Source: JAUVXJ01 sp034430275 (GTDB lineage: Bacteria > Chloroflexota > Anaerolineae > UBA7937 > B3-Chlor). From it: 7,087 nucleotides of DNA. The DNA lies in assembly GCA_034430275.1 (NCBI GenBank), contig DAOUEW010000113.1:1-7087 (forward strand), given 5' to 3'. This document shows, piece after piece, positions 1 to 5,907 of the stretch (the stretch's first letter is position 1; each line of letters opens with the position of its first letter). Both the position numbers and the translations under genes were made by a program. Below the pieces are notes generated by a model that was not told the DNA's origin, searched no databases, and saw only the letters and a list, made by a program, of their open reading frames with translations.

Positions 1-613
1 GTGCCGTGGCCGCATCCTCTTTGTCATTCACCGGCTCCAGGGCCTCGATGTCCGTGCCCTCGATCCCCTCCAGGAAACCATCGGTGCGCTGTAGAGCGTT
101 CAACGCCGTGTCCGAGCCGCGGCCAATGCCCACCTTACCACCTTCGGGCAACAGGTCGGCCATCGTTTGGCCAGCCATCATGCCCGCGGTGTAGTTGTCG
201 GTGCCGATGTACACGAGCGAGACGCTGTCTTCCACAGGCGGCGTGTCCAGTGTGGTCACAAAGATGCCCGCATCCGCCGCTTCCTGCATCACCGGCTCCA
301 GGGCGTCTGGGTCAGACGGTGCGATGGCGATCCCGGTCACCCCCTGCGCGATGTAGGTCTCCATGGTCTGGATCTGCGCCGCCACGTCCTCCTTGGGCGG
401 CACGAAGAAGATCACTTCCACGCCCAGATCGTCACCTGCCGCTATCACCCCCTTCTCCACGTTCGACCAGTAGGGGTGCACCGACTTGCCGATGACCACG
501 ATCTTCATCGCCGCTTGCGGTGGGGGTGTTGGCGTCCCACAGGCCGCCAGGCCCGCAGCGAGCAACGCCAGAACCACCACCACACTTGTGAGTTTCCACA
601 GATTCGCTTTCAC
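1..613 (-). CDS. Sugar ABC transporter substrate-binding lipoprotein (CUT2, LacI-fold), 3' end cut by window
   Basis: This is the extracellular sugar-binding component of the CUT2 importer encoded just upstream. I translated 204 residues from a GTG start at 613; the gene runs off the left edge. Residues 1-25 form a lipoprotein signal: Lys2 and Lys7, a hydrophobic core at about 11-23, and lipobox L22-A23-A24-C25. Cys25 should be lipidated, and a short Thr/Pro-rich linker follows. The periplasmic-binding-protein fold (Peripla_BP_4 type) begins near residue 36 with MKIVVIGKS. It continues with HPYW (46-49), the GIAIAPSDPDAL segment (94-105), TTLDTP (120-125) and the YIGTDNYTAG motif (135-144), all typical of ribose/fructose/xylose-binding proteins. 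The start is supported by AGGAGG at 621-626 with a 7-nt spacer. It is the last gene of permease-ATPase-binding protein. The substrate cannot be assigned, and the C-terminal lobe is missing. Confidence 0.93.
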   Translation of the reverse strand, partial: MKANLWKLTSVVVVLALLAAGLAACGTPTPPPQAAMKIVVIGKSVHPYWSNVEKGVIAAGDDLGVEVIFFVPPKEDVAAQIQTMETYIAQGVTGIAIAPSDPDALEPVMQEAADAGIFVTTLDTPPVEDSVSLVYIGTDNYTAGMMAGQTMADLLPEGGKVGIGRGSDTALNALQRTDGFLEGIEGTDIEALEPVNDKEDAATA

Positions 614-620
614 CTTTTTT

Positions 621-626
621 CCTCCT
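621..626 (-). promoter_or_regulatory. Shine-Dalgarno of the binding-protein gene
   Basis: The minus strand reads AGGAGG seven bases before GTG at 613. This strong site fixes the GTG as the start and fits the high expression expected of a binding protein relative to its permease and ATPase. Confidence 0.85.
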
Positions 627-692
627 GTTTCCTAGTAAGCGCGCGTGACGAGACAGTTCTGCGTCGGGTGTCTTCATTCTGTGCTCGCTGGC

Positions 693-704
693 ATCACCTC
701 CTTT
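693..704 (-). promoter_or_regulatory. Orphan perfect anti-16S match (AAAGGAGGTGAT)
   Basis: The minus strand carries a 12-nt match to the full anti-Shine-Dalgarno tail of bacterial 16S rRNA, within the 137-bp spacer between the ATPase stop and the binding-protein start. No convincing gene follows. An ATG overlaps the match at 694 and opens a six-codon frame (MPASTE) ending in TGA. Another ATG at 677, 15 bases downstream, opens a frame that runs into the binding-protein gene out of phase. It may be a ribosome standby or loading site, a tiny leader ORF, a relic of a lost start, or chance. Confidence 0.4.
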
Positions 705-750
705 CCCCGGATCCCAAGACCTCGCCGACTGCGCCGCCTGCGATGAAATG

Positions 751-1533
751 CTAATGCCGCGGCCCAAAGTCGTCAACGGCACCGACCATACAGGCTACTA
801 CGTTTTCCCGAAACTCAGCGAGGGACTGGCCCTTAATGGGGCGATCCGCCACTTTCCGGCCATGTCGCAACACTATCACCCGGTTGGCGACCTCGAGAAT
901 GTCCTCCAAGCGATGGCTGATCATGATGACGGATGTCCCCTGACGGCTGAGTTCGCGGATCAGATCCAATACCTGGCCGATGGCCGCCACGCTCAGGGCG
1001 GCTGTCGGCTCGTCCATGATGAGCACCTTAGCATCAAATGCGGTTGCGCGTCCGATGGCGACCGCCTGCCGCTGGCCGCCCGACAACCTCTCCACCCTGA
1101 ATCGCACAGAAGCGAGGTCCACTTTCAATTCGTCCATGGAGCGGCGGGCTTCCTCCTCCATGCGTCCTTTGTTCATCACCTTCAACAGCCCCAGGTTCAG
1201 CCACACGATCTCGCGCCCCAGAAAGATGTTGCTGGCCACGTCCAGATTGTCCGCCAGGGCAAAGTCCTGGTAGACCATCTCGATCCCCAACCGCCGGGCG
1301 TCTTCGGGGCCACCCATGTGGATCTCTTGGCCTTCGATCAGAATCTCACCCGCATCGGGGTGGTACGCGCCGCTCAACACCTTCATCAGCGTGGATTTGC
1401 CGGCCGCGTTGTCGCCCACAAGGCCCAGTACCTCAGCGTGGGCCAGGCTCAGGTCCACGCCCTGCAGCGCCTGTACTGCGCCAAAGCTCTTTGTAATACC
1501 CCTCATTTCAACGATTGGCGTATCGCCCGACAT
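751..1533 (-). CDS. Single-domain sugar ABC transporter ATPase (CUT2, FrcA-like)
   Basis: This is the cytoplasmic ATPase that should power the adjacent CUT2 permease. The 260-residue product contains one complete nucleotide-binding domain: Walker A G40-DNAAGKST-48, Q-loop Gln89 in VYQD, signature LSGGQ 150-154, Walker B VLIMDE 170-175 and H-loop His207 in ISH. The best-known CUT2 ATPases (RbsA, AraG, XylG) are about 500 residues with two fused domains. A single domain of about 260 residues is the FrcA-type arrangement and presumably works as a homodimer. Walker A is unusual: the Gly of GxxGxGKS is Ala43. The start at 1533 lies 14 bp after the permease stop and has GGGGGA at 1540-1545 with a 6-nt spacer. 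The frame stays open a further 215 codons upstream, but that part overlaps the permease and does not resemble protein. Confidence 0.93.
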   Translation of the reverse strand: MSGDTPIVEMRGITKSFGAVQALQGVDLSLAHAEVLGLVGDNAAGKSTLMKVLSGAYHPDAGEILIEGQEIHMGGPEDARRLGIEMVYQDFALADNLDVASNIFLGREIVWLNLGLLKVMNKGRMEEEARRSMDELKVDLASVRFRVERLSGGQRQAVAIGRATAFDAKVLIMDEPTAALSVAAIGQVLDLIRELSRQGTSVIMISHRLEDILEVANRVIVLRHGRKVADRPIKGQSLAEFRENVVACMVGAVDDFGPRH

Positions 1534-1547
1534 AGTCTGTCCCCCGT

Positions 1548-2564
1548 CTATCTTCCACGCCGGCGACGGAAAGTGTCGTACGTGACCGCAATGACCAGCA
1601 CCACGCCCAGTACAAACGTCTGCAAGTAGGAAGAGACATTCATGAGCACCATTCCGTTCTGCATCACGCCCATGATCGCCGCCCCGAGAACGGCCCCCAG
1701 CACCGTCCCTTCGCCGCCAAAGAGGCTGGTGCCGCCGATGACCGTGGCGGCGATGGCCCATAGCTCGTACGCTGAACCCACCACTGGGGTGCCCTGCCCC
1801 AGGCGGGAGGCGAGCAGGATACCTGTGAGGCCAGCCATTACACCACTGGCAGCATAGCAGAACAGGCGCACACGATCTACATGGACCCCAGACACGCGAG
1901 CCGACTCGAGGTTCCCGCCGACGGCATAGATATGACGTCCCAGGGTGGTCTGACTTAGGATGAAGAAGACGACGACAGCCACAATCACCAACACGAAGAA
2001 CATGATGGGGATCGAGTGGAACTTCCCCTGACCCAGCACGAGGAAGGGGTGGCCCGAGTCGAAGACGATGGGGTAGCCGCGGGTGATATAGGCTGCCGCG
2101 CCTGCCGCCATGAGCCAGGTTCCCAGGGTGATGATGAAAGCGGGAACGCGCACCTTGGTGACAAAGAACCCGTGCCACAGCCCCACCGTGGCTGCGAAGG
2201 CTAGGACGATGAGGATGGACGGGATGAGGCCAAGAGACTCGAGCCCGAACGCCCCCTTCAGCATCAGCGAAGCGACGAGCACCCCGGTGAGCGCAGTCAT
2301 AGAACCCACCGAGAGGTCAATACCGCCGGTGATGATCACCAGGACCTCGCCGATGGCCAGGATGCCAAAGGTGGCAATGAAGCGCATGATGATCGCCAGG
2401 TTGGCCGCCTTCGTAAAAACACCGGGATTCCGCCACCAGAAGAAGGCGCAGAGGGCAATGAAGGCGACAAAAACGTTCAATTCCCGGAAGCCAACCCCCA
2501 TGCGGAGGCGCTGCCACAACCGGGACATCACAGGTGAAGACCCCAACTGATCTCCGCTGGCCAC
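1548..2564 (-). CDS. Sugar ABC transporter permease (CUT2, RbsC/FrcC-type)
   Basis: This is the inner-membrane permease of a CUT2 (BPD_transp_2) monosaccharide importer, 338 residues from the chosen start. It is highly hydrophobic with several membrane segments (for example about 31-43, 63-80, 116-130, 194-213, 249-262 and 325-338). It has the family hallmarks GGIDLSVG at 80-87, GGNLESARVSGV at 226-237 and GGTSLFGGEGT at 277-287, and ends in the Arg-rich tail RRRRGR. I prefer GTG at 2564 because AAGGGGG lies at 2570-2576 with a 5-nt spacer. A TTG at 2582 would add six residues but has no clear ribosome site, and an ATG lies at internal codon 13. It is the first gene of operon 2 and is followed after 14 bp by the ATPase. 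Confidence 0.93.
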   Translation of the reverse strand: MASGDQLGSSPVMSRLWQRLRMGVGFRELNVFVAFIALCAFFWWRNPGVFTKAANLAIIMRFIATFGILAIGEVLVIITGGIDLSVGSMTALTGVLVASLMLKGAFGLESLGLIPSILIVLAFAATVGLWHGFFVTKVRVPAFIITLGTWLMAAGAAAYITRGYPIVFDSGHPFLVLGQGKFHSIPIMFFVLVIVAVVVFFILSQTTLGRHIYAVGGNLESARVSGVHVDRVRLFCYAASGVMAGLTGILLASRLGQGTPVVGSAYELWAIAATVIGGTSLFGGEGTVLGAVLGAAIMGVMQNGMVLMNVSSYLQTFVLGVVLVIAVTYDTFRRRRGR

Positions 2565-2569
2565 GATTA

Positions 2570-2576
2570 CCCCCTT
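2570..2576 (-). promoter_or_regulatory. Shine-Dalgarno-like site deciding the permease start
   Basis: The minus strand reads AAGGGGG five bases before GTG at 2564. The similar GGGGGA before the ATPase start suggests this operon uses G-rich ribosome sites. It favours 2564 over the TTG at 2582. Confidence 0.55.
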
Positions 2577-2696
2577 GTTCAACGCGCGATCATGCGATCA
2601 CCGCAAGGCCAAACCAGATCCGCACAGAGCGGCGCACGACACCACCGCCACGTCTCAGATGGGGCTGGCGGACCAACCATGGCACGCTGCCCCCAC

Positions 2697-2711
2697 GATG
2701 CGACACGCATC
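2697..2711. promoter_or_regulatory. 15-bp palindrome, candidate operator
   Basis: GATGCG, a 3-bp ACA centre, then CGCATC: perfect 6-bp arms. It lies about 130 bp upstream of the CUT2 permease start, where a sugar-responsive repressor could act. No regulator is encoded in the window, so the role is inferred from position and symmetry alone; a 12-base symmetry can arise by chance. Confidence 0.3.
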
Positions 2712-2806
2712 AGTGACACTCGCCCCGCATACCCAAGACCTGCCCAATGACAGCGCACTCGATCACACCAAAGCCCCAACAGACCCTGTTCACCCGATCG
2801 CTAGTC

Positions 2807-2823
2807 CTGGGCCGGCTGCCCAG
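2807..2823. repeat. Small inverted repeat upstream of the CUT2 operon
   Basis: CTGGGC and GCCCAG face each other across a five-base CGGCT loop. If transcription of the CUT2 operon starts near 2890, this would be a hairpin in the leader RNA. It is too short to call a terminator and has no T tract. Confidence 0.3.
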
Positions 2824-2840
2824 CACAGCGGGCAAACCAT

Positions 2841-3386
2841 TCAGGTGTGATGGCTGGCAGAAGGAATGGAACCACTTCCTTGGTCTAGTGTTGAAGAATA
2901 ATAGCACAACAGCGCCACGCTCCGCAAGTTGGGACACCGCAGGGCAAAGTGACTCGGATAGAGCCAGTTCTCGGTACGCGAGTCTGCACGATCATTCCAC
3001 TGCTGGTTCCACTTCGAGAGCCCGTCGTGCCCCAGCGGCGCGCCGTGTACAACGACGAACAAGTACTCCGCCCTATAGTCCCACATTCCGGCCGTTTTGT
3101 CCTTCATCGAATGACCCGACTCGGGCGCGAGGGCGTATCGGAGCCGCGTGAGATTGCCACGCCGCTTCGTCAGCCGGTCGGGTCGTCTTCTCAGGACATC
3201 GAGGCTGCCCACCACCGGCACGGTCTTCTCCATGGGCACCGCGCCCAGATCGAAGACGTTGGGGAGAGGGGGAGAGATCGCTGGAGGAAGGGGGTTCTCC
3301 GTCCCCGCGCAGCCCAGTGCAATACGGCAGTTGCCGAGGAGGCGGTCTCCCTCGCACCACTCTTGCCACCAAACACCCGAACACAC
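2841..3386 (-). CDS. Uncertain hypothetical ORF (possible gene remnant)
   Basis: A 181-residue open frame starting at GTG and ending in TGA. I recognise no family. Third codon positions from about 3240 down to 2990 are strongly G/C, as in the real genes here, and the peptide there reads like protein (for example GAVPMEKTVPVVGSLDVL and AEYLFVVVHGAPLGHDG). The start is doubtful: there is no good ribosome site, and the same frame continues upstream through a TAG at 3396-3398 to an ATG at 3434 (peptide MPEVVDVLIGVG). The tail (about the last 30 residues) is rich in Cys, Ser and Tyr and less protein-like. It may be a decayed gene with a nonsense mutation, a fragment joined to non-coding DNA, or chance in GC-rich sequence. 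The opposite strand is also open over much of this span but looks like a shadow. Confidence 0.25.
   Translation of the reverse strand: MCSGVWWQEWCEGDRLLGNCRIALGCAGTENPLPPAISPPLPNVFDLGAVPMEKTVPVVGSLDVLRRRPDRLTKRRGNLTRLRYALAPESGHSMKDKTAGMWDYRAEYLFVVVHGAPLGHDGLSKWNQQWNDRADSRTENWLYPSHFALRCPNLRSVALLCYYSSTLDQGSGSIPSASHHT
2898..2927 (-). promoter_or_regulatory. Candidate promoter for the CUT2 operon
   Basis: The minus strand has TTGCGG at 2922-2927, an 18-bp spacer and TATTAT at 2898-2903 (5 of 6 matches to TATAAT), preceded directly by TGC to give an extended -10. It sits in a short AT-rich island in otherwise GC-rich DNA. The -35 match is poor. A start near 2890 would leave a leader of about 325 nt before the permease. 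Confidence 0.4.
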
Positions 3387-3469
3387 TGGCCGCTGCTATC
3401 CAACTCCGATCAGGACATCCACTACCTCCGGCATCCGACCAAAGACTGGCCTATCAGACTCCGGTCGCT

Positions 3470-3478
3470 ATACTAGCA
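3470..3478 (-). promoter_or_regulatory. Extended -10-like site upstream of the uncertain ORF
   Basis: The minus strand reads TGCTAGTAT, a TGn extended -10 with TAGTAT at 3470-3475. It nearly repeats the site at 2898-2906: TGTGCTAGTAT against TGTGCTATTAT. No good -35 is present. It is placed so that a transcript would begin shortly before the ATG at 3434. Confidence 0.25.
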
Positions 3479-3679
3479 CAGGTCTCGCGGCTATGCAGTA
3501 AGCCCGCCATCCCCTCGTCGTGCAGGGCGGAAACGGGGTCGAATGCACCGAGAAAGCGTGCGACACCTCACCCGGCACCCCGGGCTGGCGATGATCGGAA
3601 CGGGCGGATCCGAGGCGTATCCTGCGCCTGTGCCCACTTTCTACCGCGTAAGCCTGCCACAGTTGCCAGCCGCATTAAA

Positions 3680-3705
3680 CAGCCGCACGGCGTTCCGTGC
3701 GGCTG
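3680..3705 (-). terminator. Hairpin after treT, candidate intrinsic terminator
   Basis: Perfect 11-bp arms, CAGCCGCACGG and CCGTGCGGCTG on the plus strand, flank a 4-nt loop. The structure begins 25 bp after the treT stop. On the minus strand the stem is followed by TTTAATGC, a weak T tract, so termination is plausible but may be partial. Confidence 0.6.
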
Positions 3706-3730
3706 GGGAACCCCATACAGAACTGAAGCG

Positions 3731-5011
3731 TTAATCAGCGGGCCCCGCTACACCGTCGCCTTGCCGACCCTGCCTCGCAGAGGACAGCCTCTTGAACAAC
3801 TGTAGATAGTCCCTGAGATGGCGCGGGACCAGGAAATTGGACCTCACGTGTTCCTTGGCCCTGGCCCCCATTTGCGCGGCCTCCTCGCGGTTACGGAGGA
3901 GGTAGATCACCCTTTCCGCACACTCCTCGACGCTTCGCACCAGGAAGCCTGTCTCACCATCGGTGATCTGGAGGGGAATGCCTCCCACCGCACCTCCGAC
4001 TACAGCCTGCCCCTTCCACATCGCCTCGGTGACGACCAGGCCGAACCCCTCGCGCACCGACTTCTGAACGACCACGTCGGCAATCGTCTGGAAGGCGTTC
4101 ACCTCCAAATCATTGTTTCTCTCGAAATGGAGCAGGTGTATCTCCTCGTCGTCCGCTGCGTGTCGTTTGGTGAACTCCAGATACTCCCAGCCCTCGGGAT
4201 CGTCGCCGGCCATAGAGGCCAAAAGCACCAACTGCACACCAGGGAACTCGCCCTTGACCATCCGATAGGCATCTATCACTCCCAGGGGGTCCTTCCAGGG
4301 ATCGTAGCGAGACACCTGCGTGAGCAGCGGGCGATCCAGGTCTACGCCAAGCCCTTCCACGATCTGCTTCGCTTGAGGGAGATCCATGGGCCGGTTCTTG
4401 GGAGTCAAAGGGTCGATAGAGGGACGTATCACCGCCAACTCGGGGAAGTCGACCCCAGTACCCACGTACTGGCTCATGCTGAACACAGCAGCCTGGTAGC
4501 TGCGCAGGAAGGGCACCAGGAAGTCCCAATACTCCAGATTGGGATGAGAGGTATCTATGTGAGAACGCCAGATCCAGTGTCCGCCCGCCCCATCTCGGTA
4601 GTAGTGCCGCAACCCGGCGGGCTGCGGGTCGTGCACCACCACGAAGTCGTAGTCCCCCTCGAACGCCTGGGCGTTGCTCAGGTTGTACCTCTCCCACACC
4701 GACTTCATCTCCGGCGTGAGCCGCAGGTCCATACCTTGGAGGCCATTATGAAAGGACTTGGTTACATTGAAGAACTCTTTCTCGCCGGCGATCACCCGCC
4801 ACTCGGCCTGGAGCCCCACATCCATCATCAGAGGCACGAGACTCTGGAGCATCTCCGCGACGCCGCCTCCGAACGATGTCGCGTTGATGTGGACCACCCG
4901 AGCACCACTCAACTCGCCAGCCAGATCGTGGATCTCTTCGATCAAAGCATCGCCAACGATGGCGCGATACGACTCCAGAGACTTACGTTGCACATCGACT
5001 TTGCTGAGCAT
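3731..5011 (-). CDS. treT: Trehalose synthase TreT (trehalose glycosyltransferring synthase), GT4 family
   Basis: A cytoplasmic glycosyltransferase predicted to join glucose from ADP/UDP-glucose to free glucose to give trehalose, in a reaction known to be reversible in some TreT enzymes. The 426-residue product is close to archaeal TreT enzymes, which are about 415. The GT-B fold features appear in order: GGGVAEML (48-55) in the N-terminal acceptor domain, HDPQP (127-131), the TreT-like RSHIDTSHPN (149-158), SRYDPWKDP (234-242) opening the donor domain, EGFGLVVTE with the GT4 E-x7-E pair Glu321 and Glu329, and DGETGFLV (351-358). It follows the MalG-type permease by 32 bp, matching loci where treT is linked to a trehalose/maltose transporter. 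The ATG at 5011 has only AAGAAGG far upstream. The last ~17 residues are low-complexity and probably disordered. A related GT4 activity cannot be excluded. Confidence 0.9.
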   Translation of the reverse strand: MLSKVDVQRKSLESYRAIVGDALIEEIHDLAGELSGARVVHINATSFGGGVAEMLQSLVPLMMDVGLQAEWRVIAGEKEFFNVTKSFHNGLQGMDLRLTPEMKSVWERYNLSNAQAFEGDYDFVVVHDPQPAGLRHYYRDGAGGHWIWRSHIDTSHPNLEYWDFLVPFLRSYQAAVFSMSQYVGTGVDFPELAVIRPSIDPLTPKNRPMDLPQAKQIVEGLGVDLDRPLLTQVSRYDPWKDPLGVIDAYRMVKGEFPGVQLVLLASMAGDDPEGWEYLEFTKRHAADDEEIHLLHFERNNDLEVNAFQTIADVVVQKSVREGFGLVVTEAMWKGQAVVGGAVGGIPLQITDGETGFLVRSVEECAERVIYLLRNREEAAQMGARAKEHVRSNFLVPRHLRDYLQLFKRLSSARQGRQGDGVAGPAD

Positions 5012-5043
5012 ACTACATCAAGATAACCGCCTTCTTCTTTGTG

Positions 5044-5907
5044 TTACCCCTTCACCGCCCCCGCCAGATAGTCGGCCCGGAGCCACTTTTGCATCAGGTA
5101 GGTCACGATGACCACGGGAATGGTGACGATGGTAGCCCAGGTGGCAACCACCGTGGGGCCTGAACGCCCGATGATGTCCAGTAGCTGTATAGGAAGGGTG
5201 GGATGCAAGAGCGTCAAGAACCTCGCATACGTCACCTCATCCCAAGACAGCAGCCACGAGAAGATGGCAGCGACGGAGATGCCCGGCGCGGCCAGAGGCA
5301 TCACCACGCGCCAGAGGGTGTTCAGGCGACTTGCACCATCAACGCTGGCCGCCTCCTCCAGATCTCGCGGGATGGTCTCAAAGGCCCCTACCAGTATCCA
5401 AGCACAAATGGGTAGCACCAGGATCAGGTGCGCAAACACGAGGCCGATGATACTCTCGTATAACCCCAGCCGCAAGAACAAGACGGCAACGGGGAGCGCG
5501 ATGCCGATCTCTGGGTACATCCTGGTGAAAAAGAGGCTGAGGATCAGCAAGTACTTAATGTTGGGCGCCATGCGGGAGATGGCGTAGGCACCGGGAACAC
5601 TGATTACCACAGCGATGATCATAGTCACAGTGGCCACGACCAAGCTCTTCATAAAAGCGGGATACAGCGTCTCGCTGTTCAGCACCCGCTCCCACCACTG
5701 GGTCGTGATTCTGGTGGGGAAGTAGGCAGGGTGGGGCCTGAAGAACTCGCTGGGATCCATCACAGACAGCGAGACCATGAAGTAGACCGGTGCAACGGTC
5801 ATAGCCACCACAACCAGCACCAGCAGACCGAATCCGACCCCGCTAGCTAGCTTCCTCCAGTTGAAGCCTCGACGTTTCTGTCTGTCCGTGCCCGAGACCA
5901 CACTCAT
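5044..5907 (-). CDS. Sugar ABC transporter permease, MalG-type (CUT1)
   Basis: The second inner-membrane subunit of a CUT1 disaccharide importer, 287 residues, the usual MalG-family length. After a basic N-terminus (Arg12-Arg13, Arg18-Lys19) the first membrane helix spans about 23-47; further helices lie at about 86-110, 118-146, 152-176, 208-222 and 255-272. The cytoplasmic EAA loop that docks on the ATPase is at 185-209: EAA, then Asp190-Gly191, with the conserved Pro at 204. The start ATG overlaps the stop of the MalF-type gene (ATGA), and GGAGGAG lies at 5916-5922 with an 8-nt spacer, so the two are translationally coupled. Its neighbours suggest trehalose or a related alpha-glucoside as substrate. 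That is inference. Confidence 0.94.
   Translation of the reverse strand: MSVVSGTDRQKRRGFNWRKLASGVGFGLLVLVVVAMTVAPVYFMVSLSVMDPSEFFRPHPAYFPTRITTQWWERVLNSETLYPAFMKSLVVATVTMIIAVVISVPGAYAISRMAPNIKYLLILSLFFTRMYPEIGIALPVAVLFLRLGLYESIIGLVFAHLILVLPICAWILVGAFETIPRDLEEAASVDGASRLNTLWRVVMPLAAPGISVAAIFSWLLSWDEVTYARFLTLLHPTLPIQLLDIIGRSGPTVVATWATIVTIPVVIVTYLMQKWLRADYLAGAVKG

Larger units (their letters stand above)
2565..3730. other. 1.17-kb inter-operon region without an assigned gene
   Basis: This stretch separates the treT stop from the start of the CUT2 operon. I found no tRNA, rRNA, transposase, direct-repeat array or recognisable protein family on either strand. It contains a treT-proximal hairpin (3680-3705), two extended -10-like sites (3470-3478 and 2898-2906), an open minus-strand frame with coding-like codon bias (2841-3386), a small inverted repeat (2807-2823), a 15-bp palindrome (2697-2711) and a tandem GCGATCA pair (2586-2592 and 2594-2600). 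The part from about 3500 to 3680 is GC-rich and shows no gene on either strand, only a short CCCGG/CCGGG hairpin at 3571-3584. Confidence 0.6.

Noticed and set aside
432..782. Minus-strand frame of 116 residues across the ATPase/binding-protein spacer
   Set aside because: It runs into the binding-protein gene out of phase; the lipoprotein reading frame with its own ribosome site is clearly the real one.
748..1629. A 293-residue plus-strand frame opposite the ATPase
   Set aside because: His- and Gln-rich shadow of the ATPase gene; the ATPase motifs on the other strand are decisive.
1534..2178. Upstream extension of the ATPase frame by 215 codons (a 475-residue protein)
   Set aside because: This part overlaps the permease out of phase and reads as Arg/His/Gly-rich noise. 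A good start and ribosome site exist at 1533.
2949..3476. Plus-strand frame of 175 residues in the inter-operon region
   Set aside because: Looks like the complement of the minus-strand frame: Arg/His/Pro-rich, with no motif and no clear ribosome site. Kept as a possibility only through the description of the region.
3530..3575. Possible tRNA because of GGGTCGAATGC
   Set aside because: No proper T-arm (GTTCRA), no acceptor stem pairing and no anticodon arm could be built.
3500..3720. Possible group II intron or other structured RNA near the treT end
   Set aside because: The CCGCACGG stem recalls a domain V arm, but the required GAAA-bearing domain V pattern, the GTGCG 5' end and a reverse transcriptase are absent.
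3818..5026. A 402-residue open frame on the plus strand opposite treT
   Set aside because: It mirrors the codons of treT in GC-rich DNA. Its product is His/Leu/Val-rich with no family features, while the minus strand carries a full TreT motif set.
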